A stretch of DNA of 64,000 nt from Mannheimia granulomatis (lineage in GTDB: Bacteria > Pseudomonadota > Gammaproteobacteria > Enterobacterales > Pasteurellaceae), in assembly GCF_013377255.1 (NCBI RefSeq), contig NZ_CP016614.1:556001-620000 (forward strand). The letters are read 5' to 3'. This document shows, one piece after another, positions 54,112 to 62,860 of the stretch. The position numbers and the translations under genes were made by a program. The notes beneath the pieces are model-generated. The model had not been told where the DNA came from. It did no database searches and saw only the letters and a program-made list of their open reading frames with translations. Position 1 is the stretch's first letter, and the number at the start of each line of letters is the position of its first letter.

Positions 54112-54132
54112 CCCCTCTTTAGCAAAGAGGGG
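54112..54132. repeat. Dispersed palindromic element, copy 2
   Basis: CCCCTCTTT-AGC-AAAGAGGGG between trpE and trpG. It is the reverse complement of the element at 37403-37423, with the same arms. In the transcript it forms a strong hairpin that could stabilise the trpE message end or lower trpG expression. Confidence 0.65.
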
Positions 54133-54139
54133 AACTCAA

Positions 54140-55693
54140 TTATTGTGCGTTTACTTGCCCAATTGCCTTTAACACCGCTCGTGCTTTATGGCGGGTTTCA
54201 TCAGCCTCTAATTGTGGATCGGAATCTAACACTTCGCCACAACCGGCTTGCACATAGGCAATACCGTTTTGCACGAATGCGGAGCGGATAACAATACAGG
54301 TATCTAAATTGCCTTCCGAGGTTAAATAACCCACTGCACCACCGTAGCTGTGGCGTTTTTGTTGTTCGACTTGATAAATTAACTGCATGGCTTTGATTTT
54401 TGGTGCACCGGTCAATGTACCCATATTCATACAGGCTTGGTAAGCGTGCAGGGCATCTAAATCAAAGCGAAGTGTGCCGATCACACGCGAAACCAAGTGC
54501 ATAATTTGTGAATAGCGGTCGATTTGCATTAAATCCACCACGCGGCGAGTGCCGGATTCACTTACACGAGCCACATCATTACGAGCCAAATCCACCAACA
54601 TTAAATGCTCGGCGAGCTCTTTTTGATCTAGACGAAGTTCTAATTCTAAACGAGAATCCAATTCCGGATCGATATTGCCGTTGGCATCAAAACCACGAGG
54701 TCGAGAGCCTGCAATCGGGTAAATTTCCAGCTGACGGTTATGTTGTGAATATTTCAATGCACTTTCAGGAGAAGCGCCAAATAAGGTGAAGTCTTCGCTC
54801 TGCATAAAGAACATATAAGGACTTGGGTTATTGATTTTTAGCTGTCTGTAACTGGCAAGTCTATTCGGGCAAGGCAAGCTAAAACGTCGAGATGGCACAA
54901 TTTGGAACACATCACCGATATTAATATGATGTTTTAATTTGCGGATAATTGCTTTGAAATCTTCATCTTCAATATTGGTTGTGGCTTCGGTATAAGCAGC
55001 TTGAATGTTGAGATCAAGTGTTTTCCCTTGCTGATTTGCAAGAATTTCAGCAAATTCGACCGCTTGTTGAGCCAGATTTTGCTGTTCATTAGGATCAAAA
55101 CAGAAAGTGCTTAAAAAGGCTTTTTGTGTTTGATGATCGATAGTCACTAACTGCTCAGCCAGATAGAAACTGTAATCAGGGCAACTTAAGCCGTCATCTT
55201 GCAGGAGAATATTCTCCATTGGGATAAAATTAGCAACTAAATCATAACTAAACAAGCCACCTAAATAAATAGGTGATTCGGCATTATTAAACAGATGATT
55301 CACCGTACGTAAACCGTCAAATACAGTGGTGGTTTTCAGTTTACTGTCTTCATCTAAATGGTTGTTAATTTCCGGAAATTCGGCTTGCAAGCGGTCATTT
55401 TCTACCAAAAATTTGCAAGTAGGCGCAGGGTTGAGTTGGTTCAGCGTTTGTTCAATTAATGGTAACACTGCTTTTCCGTTCGCAGTTAAAGCTTGAAAGG
55501 TAACGGTTTGTGCTTCGCAAAAAATATGCAATGCTGATTTAGCAAACAATAAACTTTTCAAACTGTTTTTGCTTTGAATTTCGGCGGAGTCTAATAATAA
55601 AGTATGCGGATTTTCGCCACATAAATGGTAGTAAACCGTTGTGGTGTCGGCAAAGTAAGGAAGTTCCGTTTGAGTAACAGTTAATTGAGGCAT
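54140..55693 (-). CDS. trpE: Anthranilate synthase component I
   Basis: Converts chorismate to anthranilate using ammonia from TrpG; 517 aa, full length. The N-terminal part contains LLLDSAEIQSKNSLKSLL, the tryptophan-binding LLxSx motif. The catalytic chorismate-binding domain has FQIVPSRRFSLPCP, GASPESALKY, PIAGSRPRG, DLARNDVARVSESG and MGTLTGAPKIKAMQL. Two uptake sequences occur in the coding region (about 55060 and 55392). First gene of trpE-trpG-tautomerase-trpD, directly controlled by the TrpR operator upstream. Confidence 0.97.
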   Translation of the reverse strand: MPQLTVTQTELPYFADTTTVYYHLCGENPHTLLLDSAEIQSKNSLKSLLFAKSALHIFCEAQTVTFQALTANGKAVLPLIEQTLNQLNPAPTCKFLVENDRLQAEFPEINNHLDEDSKLKTTTVFDGLRTVNHLFNNAESPIYLGGLFSYDLVANFIPMENILLQDDGLSCPDYSFYLAEQLVTIDHQTQKAFLSTFCFDPNEQQNLAQQAVEFAEILANQQGKTLDLNIQAAYTEATTNIEDEDFKAIIRKLKHHINIGDVFQIVPSRRFSLPCPNRLASYRQLKINNPSPYMFFMQSEDFTLFGASPESALKYSQHNRQLEIYPIAGSRPRGFDANGNIDPELDSRLELELRLDQKELAEHLMLVDLARNDVARVSESGTRRVVDLMQIDRYSQIMHLVSRVIGTLRFDLDALHAYQACMNMGTLTGAPKIKAMQLIYQVEQQKRHSYGGAVGYLTSEGNLDTCIVIRSAFVQNGIAYVQAGCGEVLDSDPQLEADETRHKARAVLKAIGQVNAQ

Positions 55694-55720
55694 AGTAAAT
55701 TCCTGCTATTTATTTTATTT

Positions 55721-55754
55721 GCACTATTAAACTAGTACATTAAAGATAAGTCAA
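55721..55754 (-). promoter_or_regulatory. trpE promoter with overlapping TrpR operator
   Basis: Minus strand: TTGACT (55754-55749), 17-base spacer, TTTAAT (55731-55726). The operator TGTACTAGTTTAATAGTGC (55739-55721) closely matches the E. coli trp operator core GTACTAGTTAACTAGTAC and covers the -10 element. The predicted start point is only about 26 bases before the trpE ATG, leaving no room for a leader peptide and attenuator. Confidence 0.75.
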
Positions 55755-55844
55755 GAGATTAGTTGAGATATTTATTCAGTATTTCAGTTGGATTCGTGTA
55801 TAATTGCAACAATTTTTATGTGTAGCCTTTGGCTTGAGGATAAT

Positions 55845-56462
55845 ATGACACAATTTTTTTATATTCACCCGGACAATCCGCAACAACGCTTGATTCAACA
55901 GGCGGTTGAGATTATCAAAAAAGGCGGTGTGATTGTTTATCCGACAGATTCCGGCTACGCGTTGGGTTGTGCGATGGGTGATAAGCATGCGATGGATAGA
56001 ATTGTGGCAATTCGTAAATTGCCGGAAAATCACAATTTCACCTTGGTGTGTAGTGATTTATCCGAGCTTTCGACTTATGCATTGGTGACGAATCAATCTT
56101 ATCGTTTAATCAAAAATAATACGCCAAACCCTTACACCTTTATTTTGCCGGCAACCAAAGAGTTACCTCGTCGGTTAATGACAAAGCGGAAAACTATTGG
56201 CATTCGGGTGCCGAATAATCCGATTGCATTGGCGTTAATTTCAACTTTAGGCGAGCCGATTTTATCTTGCTCGTTAATGCTGCCGGAAACGGAGGTAACA
56301 GAATCTGATCCTGATGCGATTAGAGATTATTTAGAACATCGTGTTGAGTTGATTATTCATGGTGGATATTTAGGTCAACAACCGACTACGGTGGTTGATT
56401 TGACCGGGGATAGCCCTGCTGTTATTCGAGCAGGTTCGGGCGATTTGACCCCGTTTAATTAA
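55845..56462 (+). CDS. yciO: YciO/YrdC/Sua5-family protein (YciO-like)
   Basis: A 205-aa protein of the Sua5-YciO-YrdC family. YrdC/Sua5 members make threonylcarbamoyl-AMP for tRNA t6A; YciO itself is a paralogue of uncertain role. Motifs: GGVIVYPTDSGYALGCAMGD, IRKLPENHNFTLVC, IGIRVPNNPIALAL and TVVDLTGDSPAVIRAGSGD. The ATG at 55845 (GAGGA upstream) is chosen; the reading from 55788 adds 19 residues of non-homologous sequence. In E. coli yciO also lies near trpE and rluB, which supports the name. Confidence 0.9.
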   Translation: MTQFFYIHPDNPQQRLIQQAVEIIKKGGVIVYPTDSGYALGCAMGDKHAMDRIVAIRKLPENHNFTLVCSDLSELSTYALVTNQSYRLIKNNTPNPYTFILPATKELPRRLMTKRKTIGIRVPNNPIALALISTLGEPILSCSLMLPETEVTESDPDAIRDYLEHRVELIIHGGYLGQQPTTVVDLTGDSPAVIRAGSGDLTPFN

Positions 56463-56532
56463 TAGCTTAGCTCTTTCCCACAAAGGGAGAGATAATAATT
56501 CAGACGCTTGTGAAAGCGACAAAAGGAACTTT

Positions 56533-57618
56533 ATGACAACTTTTCAAAAGAAACCAGCCAATAATTCTCGCTTTGGTAAGGCGATGCCAAATGCGAAATC
56601 CCCTAGTAGTAACCGTTCATTTAAAAAGACAGATGAAAAAGCAGATAATAGTGCGCGCAAATTCGGCAAAAATGCGGAAAAACCACAGCGTCCGACTTCT
56701 AAGCCTTTGGTACAAAAAACGGTAAAAAAAATCGAAAAAACGACCGCTTTATCAGCTGATAAACAAGGGAAAGTAGCCGGTGAAAAGCTACAAAAAATCT
56801 TAGCACGCGCCGGGCAAGGTTCTCGCCGTGAACTTGAGGAAATTATTGCTGCCGGACGTGTGAGTGTAGATGGCAAAATTGCATCATTAGGTGATCGTGT
56901 TCAGGTGAGCTCATCGACTAAAATTCGTATCGATGGGCATTTAATTAACCTGACTCTAACGCAAAAAGAGATCTGCCGAGTCTTAATGTATTACAAGCCG
57001 GAAGGAGAGCTATGTACACGCTCTGATCCGGAAGGACGAGCTACCGTATTTGACCGCTTACCACGTTTAAATGGTGCACGTTGGATTGCGGTTGGGCGTT
57101 TAGATATTAATACTTCAGGTTTATTGCTGTTTACAACAGACGGCGAACTTGCTAATCGTTTAATGCATCCAAGCCGAGAGGTGGAGCGTGAATATTCGGT
57201 GCGAGTATTTGGTAATATTGATGATGCAATGCTTGGGCGTTTACGCAAAGGTGTTCAATTAGAAGATGGTCCGGCAAATTTTAAACAGATTAAAGTTGTT
57301 GGTGGTACAGGTCTAAATCAATGGTTTGATGTGACTTTAACCGAGGGGCGTAATCGAGAAGTTCGTCGTTTGTGGGAGTCACAAGGGGTGGAAGTAAGCC
57401 GCTTGATTCGTATCCGCTATGGTAATATTAAGCTGGATAAAGGCTTACCTCGTGGCGGCTGGGAAGAAATGGGGCTTGAGCAAGTGAACTATTTACGTGA
57501 GCTTGTGGGCTTGCCGGCAGAAACTGAAACAAAAGTTGATGTAACGGCTAATCGTCGCCGCACGAATATTCGCCAAATTCGTAAGGCTGTGAAACAGCAT
57601 CAAAAATATCGCTCTTAG
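56533..57618 (+). CDS. rluB: 23S rRNA pseudouridine(2605) synthase
   Basis: A 361-aa protein with a long basic N-terminal extension (1-75), an S4 RNA-binding domain (EKLQKILARAGQGSRRELEE) and an RsuA-type pseudouridine synthase domain with the catalytic Asp in GRLDINTSGLLLFTTDG. The C-terminal tail is Arg/Lys-rich. The length and the neighbouring yciO match RluB. AAAGGAACTTT precedes the ATG. Confidence 0.93.
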   Translation: MTTFQKKPANNSRFGKAMPNAKSPSSNRSFKKTDEKADNSARKFGKNAEKPQRPTSKPLVQKTVKKIEKTTALSADKQGKVAGEKLQKILARAGQGSRRELEEIIAAGRVSVDGKIASLGDRVQVSSSTKIRIDGHLINLTLTQKEICRVLMYYKPEGELCTRSDPEGRATVFDRLPRLNGARWIAVGRLDINTSGLLLFTTDGELANRLMHPSREVEREYSVRVFGNIDDAMLGRLRKGVQLEDGPANFKQIKVVGGTGLNQWFDVTLTEGRNREVRRLWESQGVEVSRLIRIRYGNIKLDKGLPRGGWEEMGLEQVNYLRELVGLPAETETKVDVTANRRRTNIRQIRKAVKQHQKYRS

Positions 57619-57636
57619 ATAATGAATAACATTGCT

Positions 57637-57672
57637 GAAAGACTGTCTTAATTTCTAAGATAGTCTTTCTAT
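57637..57672 (+). terminator. Terminator of rluB
   Basis: AAAGACTGTCTTA (57638-57650) pairs with TAAGATAGTCTTT (57656-57668), one G-T pair, followed by a short T-rich segment. Confidence 0.7.
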
Positions 57673-57751
57673 TTTGCGATGAACACTCACTTTAAGAGTC
57701 AGTATAAGGTATGGATTATCTTAATTTACATATTTAATATGGAGTAAAGTT

Positions 57752-59524
57752 ATGTCTTGGGACATTGTAATAACGTTAGCAGTAACTTTCATTGCCGTGT
57801 TTTTGTTTGCAACAGAAAAAATGCGAATGGATGCCGTAGCCATTTTGGTATTATGTTCATTGGTTTTATTAGGGCAGGTTGATGCTCAATCTGCATTGAG
57901 TGGATTTTCAAATTCCGCAACAGTAACTGTTACTGCAATGTTTGTCTTAGCAGCGGGTTTACAAAACAGCGGCGCATTAGATAGAGTAGGGAGCTTATTG
58001 GCAAATGCGAAGTCACCTTGGTTGTTTTTGTTGATATTATGTGGAGTGAATGCTGCTGTATCTCCTTTTGTTAATAATACAGCAGTAGTTGCCGTGTTAA
58101 TTCCAATTGTTATTGTTGCTGCGCAAAATATTAAAATGGCTCCATCTAAGGCTTTGATTCCACTCTCATTTGCTTCTCAAATGGCGGGGGTCTGTACACT
58201 GATTGGGACTTCAACTAACTTGTTAGTCAATGCTATTGCTCAAAAACAAGGACATTCCGGTTTCGGTATGTTTGAGTTTGCGCCCTTAGGTCTTATTTTC
58301 TTTGCGGTTGGTGTGGTTTACTTATTACTAACCAGCCGTTTTTTACTGCCGGAATCACGCTTGCAGCTAGAAGATGGCGAAGGTTTTGGAAAATATGTTT
58401 CTGAATTAAAAGTAAATAAGGATTCGCCTTTAATTGGTAACAGTACTGCCGGTTCAGGTTTAAACGAAGAATTTAATTTATTCACTATTGGTGTATTGCG
58501 TGATGGTGAGCGATTATCTACGCCAAGCCATCAAGTGCTGCAAAAACACGATATTTTATTGCTACGAGGGGAATCTGAAGACCTTGCTAAGGTTCGCGGA
58601 AAATATGGTTTACACCATGTTGTTTATGGGCGACGTGATAGTGATGAGGAGAACCTTGAGGATGATTTAATGGTAGCTGAAGTAATGATTTCACCTACTT
58701 CTCGTTGGATTGGCGGTACTATCCCGATTTTAAGACAGCGTTGGAATAAAAATGCGACAGCATTAGGCATACAACGTCGTAGTCAGGTCATTCGTGAACG
58801 CTTACGCTCTACAGCTTTTAAAATGGGGGATATTCTTTTACTGACATTACCCAAAGATGACATGGAAAGCTTACGCAAAGATAAAGATTTTATTGTGTTA
58901 TCTTCCGATTTAGTGAAAGATGAAGAATCATGGCACAGCAAATTTGCCTTATCTGTGATGGTAGCTGTTGTAGCAACCGCTGCATTAGGCTTAGTACCCA
59001 TTGCCATTAGTGCATTATTAGGGGCTGTTGCGATGTGTGTTGCCGGTTGTTTAACAGCCGAGGAAGCATACCGTTCTATTGACTGGAAAATTATTTTAGT
59101 ACTAGCCGGCTTATTGCCATTGGGAGAAGCCATGGCAAATAGTGGTGCAGCACAGTTTATTGTAGATAATACTTTAGGAAAAGTAGGTGAATTTGGACCG
59201 CTGGTTGTATTTGCAGTGTTATATTTACTCACAATGATACTCACTGAGTTTATGAGTAACGCGGGAACAGCAGTATTATTGACTCCTATTGCTATTTCAA
59301 CGGCCAAAATGCTTGGTGTTGATGCTTCCCCCTTTATTCTTGCTGTTATGTTTGCTGCGGCAACTAGCTTTATGACGCCGGTAGGCTATCAAACTAATAC
59401 GATGGTTTACGGTGCAGGGGGCTATAAATTTACTGATTTCATTAAAATCGGTTTACCGCTTAACCTCTTATATTGGATTTTGGGTATTATTCTTATTCCG
59501 TGGTTCTTCCCGTTTAATCCATAA
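57752..59524 (+). CDS. SLC13-family permease with RCK_C domains
   Basis: A 590-aa inner-membrane transporter of the DASS/SLC13 (ion transporter) superfamily. N-terminal membrane half (about 1-205) with VSPFVNNTAVVAVLIPIVI and AGVCTLIGTSTNLLVNAI; a cytoplasmic region holding two RCK_C (TrkA-C) domains (about 215-300 and 305-395); and a C-terminal membrane half with EFMSNAGTAVLLTPIAIS and SFMTPVGYQTNTMVYGAGGY. The order is membrane-RCK-RCK-membrane. The substrate could be sulphate, a dicarboxylate or another anion; sequence does not decide. GGAG precedes the ATG. Confidence 0.87.
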   Translation: MSWDIVITLAVTFIAVFLFATEKMRMDAVAILVLCSLVLLGQVDAQSALSGFSNSATVTVTAMFVLAAGLQNSGALDRVGSLLANAKSPWLFLLILCGVNAAVSPFVNNTAVVAVLIPIVIVAAQNIKMAPSKALIPLSFASQMAGVCTLIGTSTNLLVNAIAQKQGHSGFGMFEFAPLGLIFFAVGVVYLLLTSRFLLPESRLQLEDGEGFGKYVSELKVNKDSPLIGNSTAGSGLNEEFNLFTIGVLRDGERLSTPSHQVLQKHDILLLRGESEDLAKVRGKYGLHHVVYGRRDSDEENLEDDLMVAEVMISPTSRWIGGTIPILRQRWNKNATALGIQRRSQVIRERLRSTAFKMGDILLLTLPKDDMESLRKDKDFIVLSSDLVKDEESWHSKFALSVMVAVVATAALGLVPIAISALLGAVAMCVAGCLTAEEAYRSIDWKIILVLAGLLPLGEAMANSGAAQFIVDNTLGKVGEFGPLVVFAVLYLLTMILTEFMSNAGTAVLLTPIAISTAKMLGVDASPFILAVMFAAATSFMTPVGYQTNTMVYGAGGYKFTDFIKIGLPLNLLYWILGIILIPWFFPFNP

Positions 59525-59545
59525 TTAAGCATATTATTTAATTTA

Positions 59546-59590
59546 AAAAAGCTGCTAACGATTTTTCAAAGAGTTAGCAGCTTTTTGTTA
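59546..59590. terminator. Bidirectional terminator between the SLC13 permease and lolE
   Basis: AAAAGCTGCTAAC (59547-59559) and GTTAGCAGCTTTT (59573-59585), perfect 13-base arms with flanking A/T runs between convergent genes. Confidence 0.85.
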
Positions 59591-59600
59591 ATATTAGTTG

Positions 59601-60866
59601 TTAGTGTCCGCTTAATACCTTAGCCGGTTCTAGTTTTGCAGCCCGGTTTGCAGGGTATAGGCTGGCAAATAAGCTTAAGATGATAGTTGCCAATAGCACA
59701 TAACTCACGTCTTGCCAATGCAGTTCGCTAGGTAGGAAATCGACAAAATAAACACCGTCAGACAGTAATTTTATACCAAAAAATCCTTCAACAGCCTTGA
59801 TGATAGCGGTCAAATTTAGCGATAAAATTACGCCTAAAATAATACCGCATACAGCCCCTTTCATTCCTGAAAGCAAGCCGTACCAAAGGAAAATTCGGCG
59901 AATGAAGCCGTTATTTGCTCCAAGGGTTCGCTGAATGGCAATATCGCCTTGCTTATCTTTTACCGCCATAATCAAGGTAGAAATAATATTAAAACATGCC
60001 ACCCCGATGACCAACACCATCGCAATATACATAACGGTGCGAACCAGTTGAATGTCGTTATACATATAGCCGAATTTCTCAATCCAAGTGTTTAAATACA
60101 GCGGTTGTGGATAGCCGTTGAGCTGTGGCATTTCCAAATGTTGCACGTCAAAAGGATTAGACAGACTGATTTCAAGTCCTGATATTTCATTCGGCTGATA
60201 TTCCATTAACTCTTGGGCTTGATTAAGCGGAATTAGTGCGTAGCTATGGTCAAGTTGCCCTTCTAAACGTAGCACGCCGGTGACAGGCATATTAAAACGC
60301 AACGGCTGAGCTAATTTCCCGTCTTCTGTTGGCTGTGGAATCAGCATAGTGACTTCATCACCGACAGAAACTTCTAATGCTTTAGCAATACCCGCTCCGA
60401 GAATTAAACCGTCTTCATTAGCCTGAAACTGTTTGGAGAACGCTTGCCATTGTTCTGACAGAATAAATTGGCTTAGGCGGCTGACTTGATCTTGTTTTTG
60501 TGGATCAACCCCTCGCACTTGAGCAATTTTAAGCTGTGAGCCGTTTTCGATTAATGCGGTAAAGCTCACGAAAGGTGAACTAGCGGTCACATTTTTGGTT
60601 TTTTTTACCAATGTTTCTAATTTTGAAGCATTGCCAATCGGTACACTTTTATTACCTTGATAAGACACTAATTCCGCATGTGGTACAACAGAAAGCACTC
60701 GTTGGTTTAGCTCTCGCTCAAAACCATTCATTGCACTTAAGCCGATAATCAGCACCGCTACCCCAAGGGCGATTCCAATGCTTGAGAAAAGAGAAATGAG
60801 TGAAACCAATCGATTTTTCTGTTTGCCTCGTTGATAACGCCAGCTGATAAAAAACGGAGTGTTCAT
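59601..60866 (-). CDS. lolE: Lipoprotein-releasing ABC transporter permease LolE
   Basis: A 421-aa inner-membrane subunit (MacB/FtsX-type) with one N-terminal membrane segment, a large periplasmic domain and three C-terminal membrane segments (about 275-300, 325-350, 390-410). With LolC and LolD it releases outer-membrane lipoproteins to LolA. The tail ASLYPANRAAKLEPAKVL is the family signature. Third gene of lolC-lolD-lolE; named LolE by order and because the first gene is the other permease. ATG overlaps the lolD stop by one base. Confidence 0.92.
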   Translation of the reverse strand: MNTPFFISWRYQRGKQKNRLVSLISLFSSIGIALGVAVLIIGLSAMNGFERELNQRVLSVVPHAELVSYQGNKSVPIGNASKLETLVKKTKNVTASSPFVSFTALIENGSQLKIAQVRGVDPQKQDQVSRLSQFILSEQWQAFSKQFQANEDGLILGAGIAKALEVSVGDEVTMLIPQPTEDGKLAQPLRFNMPVTGVLRLEGQLDHSYALIPLNQAQELMEYQPNEISGLEISLSNPFDVQHLEMPQLNGYPQPLYLNTWIEKFGYMYNDIQLVRTVMYIAMVLVIGVACFNIISTLIMAVKDKQGDIAIQRTLGANNGFIRRIFLWYGLLSGMKGAVCGIILGVILSLNLTAIIKAVEGFFGIKLLSDGVYFVDFLPSELHWQDVSYVLLATIILSLFASLYPANRAAKLEPAKVLSGH

Positions 60867-61546
60867 TAATTTCCCTCGCTCAGCACACCATCTCGCATGA
60901 CTAAACGGCGTGAAAGTTTATTGGCAAGATTTAAATCGTGGGTGACCAATAAGAAAGCAATATTTTGCTCTTGATTGAGTTGTTGAATCAGTTCAAAGAT
61001 ACTTTCGGTGGTTTTTTGGTCTAAATTGCCTGTCGGTTCATCGGCAAGCACTAAAGCTGGATTGTTTACTAAAGCACGAGCAATCGCCACACGCTGACGT
61101 TCACCGCCTGAAAGTGCTGACGGACGATGTGTAACTCTATGAGCTAATCCAACCGCTTGTAACATCTTTTCAGCACGGTTGGCAGCTTCCGTTTTGTTTT
61201 GTTTACCGATTAACATAGGCATCATCACATTTTCAAGGGCAGAGAAATCTGCCATTAGGTGATGAAATTGATACACAAAGCCCAAATTTTGGTTACGTAA
61301 GAGGGCTAATTTGTCTGAGTTTAATTTTTGCAAAGATTGCTCGCGAATCCATACTTCTCCTGAACTAGGTTGATCTAGACCACCAAGCGTATGAAGTAAG
61401 GTACTTTTGCCCGAGCCGGAGCTACCGACAATTGCAACTAATTCACCGGTATTCATTGAAAACGAAACTTCTTTTAGTACCTGAACTTTCTGTTCGCCTT
61501 CATCATAAAATTTGCTGATATTTTCACAGCGGAGTAATTCTGTCAT
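60866..61546 (-). CDS. lolD: Lipoprotein-releasing ABC transporter ATP-binding subunit LolD
   Basis: A 226-aa ATPase. Walker A IVGSSGSGKSTLLHTLGG, Q-loop VYQFHHLMADF, signature LSGGERQRVAIARAL, Walker B LVLADEPTGNLD, H-loop LLVTHDL. The ATG at 61546 (AGGAC upstream) gives the usual MTELLRCENISK start; a reading from 61561 would include the ribosome site. Middle gene of the lol operon. Confidence 0.96.
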   Translation of the reverse strand: MTELLRCENISKFYDEGEQKVQVLKEVSFSMNTGELVAIVGSSGSGKSTLLHTLGGLDQPSSGEVWIREQSLQKLNSDKLALLRNQNLGFVYQFHHLMADFSALENVMMPMLIGKQNKTEAANRAEKMLQAVGLAHRVTHRPSALSGGERQRVAIARALVNNPALVLADEPTGNLDQKTTESIFELIQQLNQEQNIAFLLVTHDLNLANKLSRRLVMRDGVLSEGN

Positions 61547-61623
61547 TTTTTGTCCTAACACACTAAATTCATTGATTTATCGTCAATACAAGCGGTCATT
61601 TTTGCTTAAAATTTTGTAAATTG

Positions 61624-62796
61624 TTATTCATATCTCAATGCCTGAGCCGGCTCAATTTTTGAAGCTCGGTAAGCCGGGTAAATGGTGCAAAGTAGCGAAA
61701 GCAAAATAGAAATGCCGATAATAATTGCAATTTGTGAGCCCGGAATTAAGCTTGGTAAATGAATGGTTGGGTTAAGCAATAAAATGATTTGATCCAAATT
61801 CATCGCAATCAACACACCAATCGCTCCACCGACTAATGCTCCAATCACGCCCACAATTGCTCCTTGGAACACAAAAATTTGCATTACTTGTTTTTTGGTT
61901 AAACCTTGGGTTTGCAAAATGGCAATTTCGCCCTGTTTATCCACCACCATTAGGCTAAGCGATGTGACGATATTCGAGATAGCAACTACAATAATCAGGC
62001 TAATGAGCAAGCCCATCATATTTTTTTCCATTTTCACCGCTTGGAAAAATTCGCCTTTTTGTTCACGCCAATCGCTGATTTGGTAGTTTTCTTCCATAAA
62101 ATATTGTGGAAGTTCGGTCACTTGGAACGGATCTTGCAGATATAAACGTACGCCTTGAACTTGGTCTTCAGTAATTCTGAGTAAACGTCCTACATCGGCT
62201 AAATTCGCAAATAAGGTAAACTCACTCGCCTCTCGATTAGACTGGTAAATGCCTGAAATTTCAAATAACCGTTGTACCGGCACACGTCCTAAAGGAGTAT
62301 ATTGGCTATTTTCGGTAATCATTAAACGTAACTTATCGCCTATGCTTAAATTGAGCTTATTTGCCAAACGTGAACCAACTACCACTTTAAATTCGCCGGT
62401 TGGTAATAATTGGGAAATATTTTCTGAAACTAATAGTGGATCATCAGTTGAGTGCTCAACACCAATAAGCTGACCGGCATTAATTCCTTCTGAGCTTTGA
62501 ATAATGACGTTAGCATGGTTAATAGCAACACTTCCGTTTGCAAATTCAGGGAGGTTCAGCTTTTCATCTTTGCTAAAGTTTCCCTCTTGGGGAGAAATAA
62601 TCGCGTGTGGTAAGGTAGAAAGCAGATTGTTTTTCTGCATATTTTCCAAGCCGTTCATTACAGACAATACAATCACCAATGCCATCACCCCCAGCACAAT
62701 GCCAAGGCTTGCAAGATTGGTAACTAATCGTCCGAAACGGTCTGCGTTTTTCGATCTAAAATAGCGAAAAGCGATAAAAAAAGGGGTTAAATTCAT
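61624..62796 (-). CDS. lolC: Lipoprotein-releasing ABC transporter permease LolC
   Basis: A 390-aa inner-membrane permease paralogous to LolE (MNLTPFFIAFRYFRSKNADR at the N-terminus; LVVDKQGEIAILQTQGLTKK; terminal YPAYRASKIEPAQALRYE). Membrane segments lie at about 20-45, 255-280, 305-335 and 350-375. The ATG at 62796 is preceded by AAGGGG-like purines; a longer reading from 62835 would enter the terminator region and is rejected. First gene of the operon; a 78-base gap containing an uptake sequence separates it from lolD. Confidence 0.93.
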   Translation of the reverse strand: MNLTPFFIAFRYFRSKNADRFGRLVTNLASLGIVLGVMALVIVLSVMNGLENMQKNNLLSTLPHAIISPQEGNFSKDEKLNLPEFANGSVAINHANVIIQSSEGINAGQLIGVEHSTDDPLLVSENISQLLPTGEFKVVVGSRLANKLNLSIGDKLRLMITENSQYTPLGRVPVQRLFEISGIYQSNREASEFTLFANLADVGRLLRITEDQVQGVRLYLQDPFQVTELPQYFMEENYQISDWREQKGEFFQAVKMEKNMMGLLISLIIVVAISNIVTSLSLMVVDKQGEIAILQTQGLTKKQVMQIFVFQGAIVGVIGALVGGAIGVLIAMNLDQIILLLNPTIHLPSLIPGSQIAIIIGISILLSLLCTIYPAYRASKIEPAQALRYE

Positions 62797-62823
62797 TGAA
62801 TTTCTTATCAAAATAACGAATAA

Positions 62824-62850
62824 AGAGGCGAACACAGCGGTTCGCCTTCA
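62824..62850 (-). terminator. Terminator after kdsA
   Basis: AGGCGAA (62826-62832) and TTCGCCT (62841-62847) form a hairpin directly after the kdsA stop on the minus strand, followed by T-rich sequence. Confidence 0.65.
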
Positions 62851-62860
62851 TCATCAAGTT

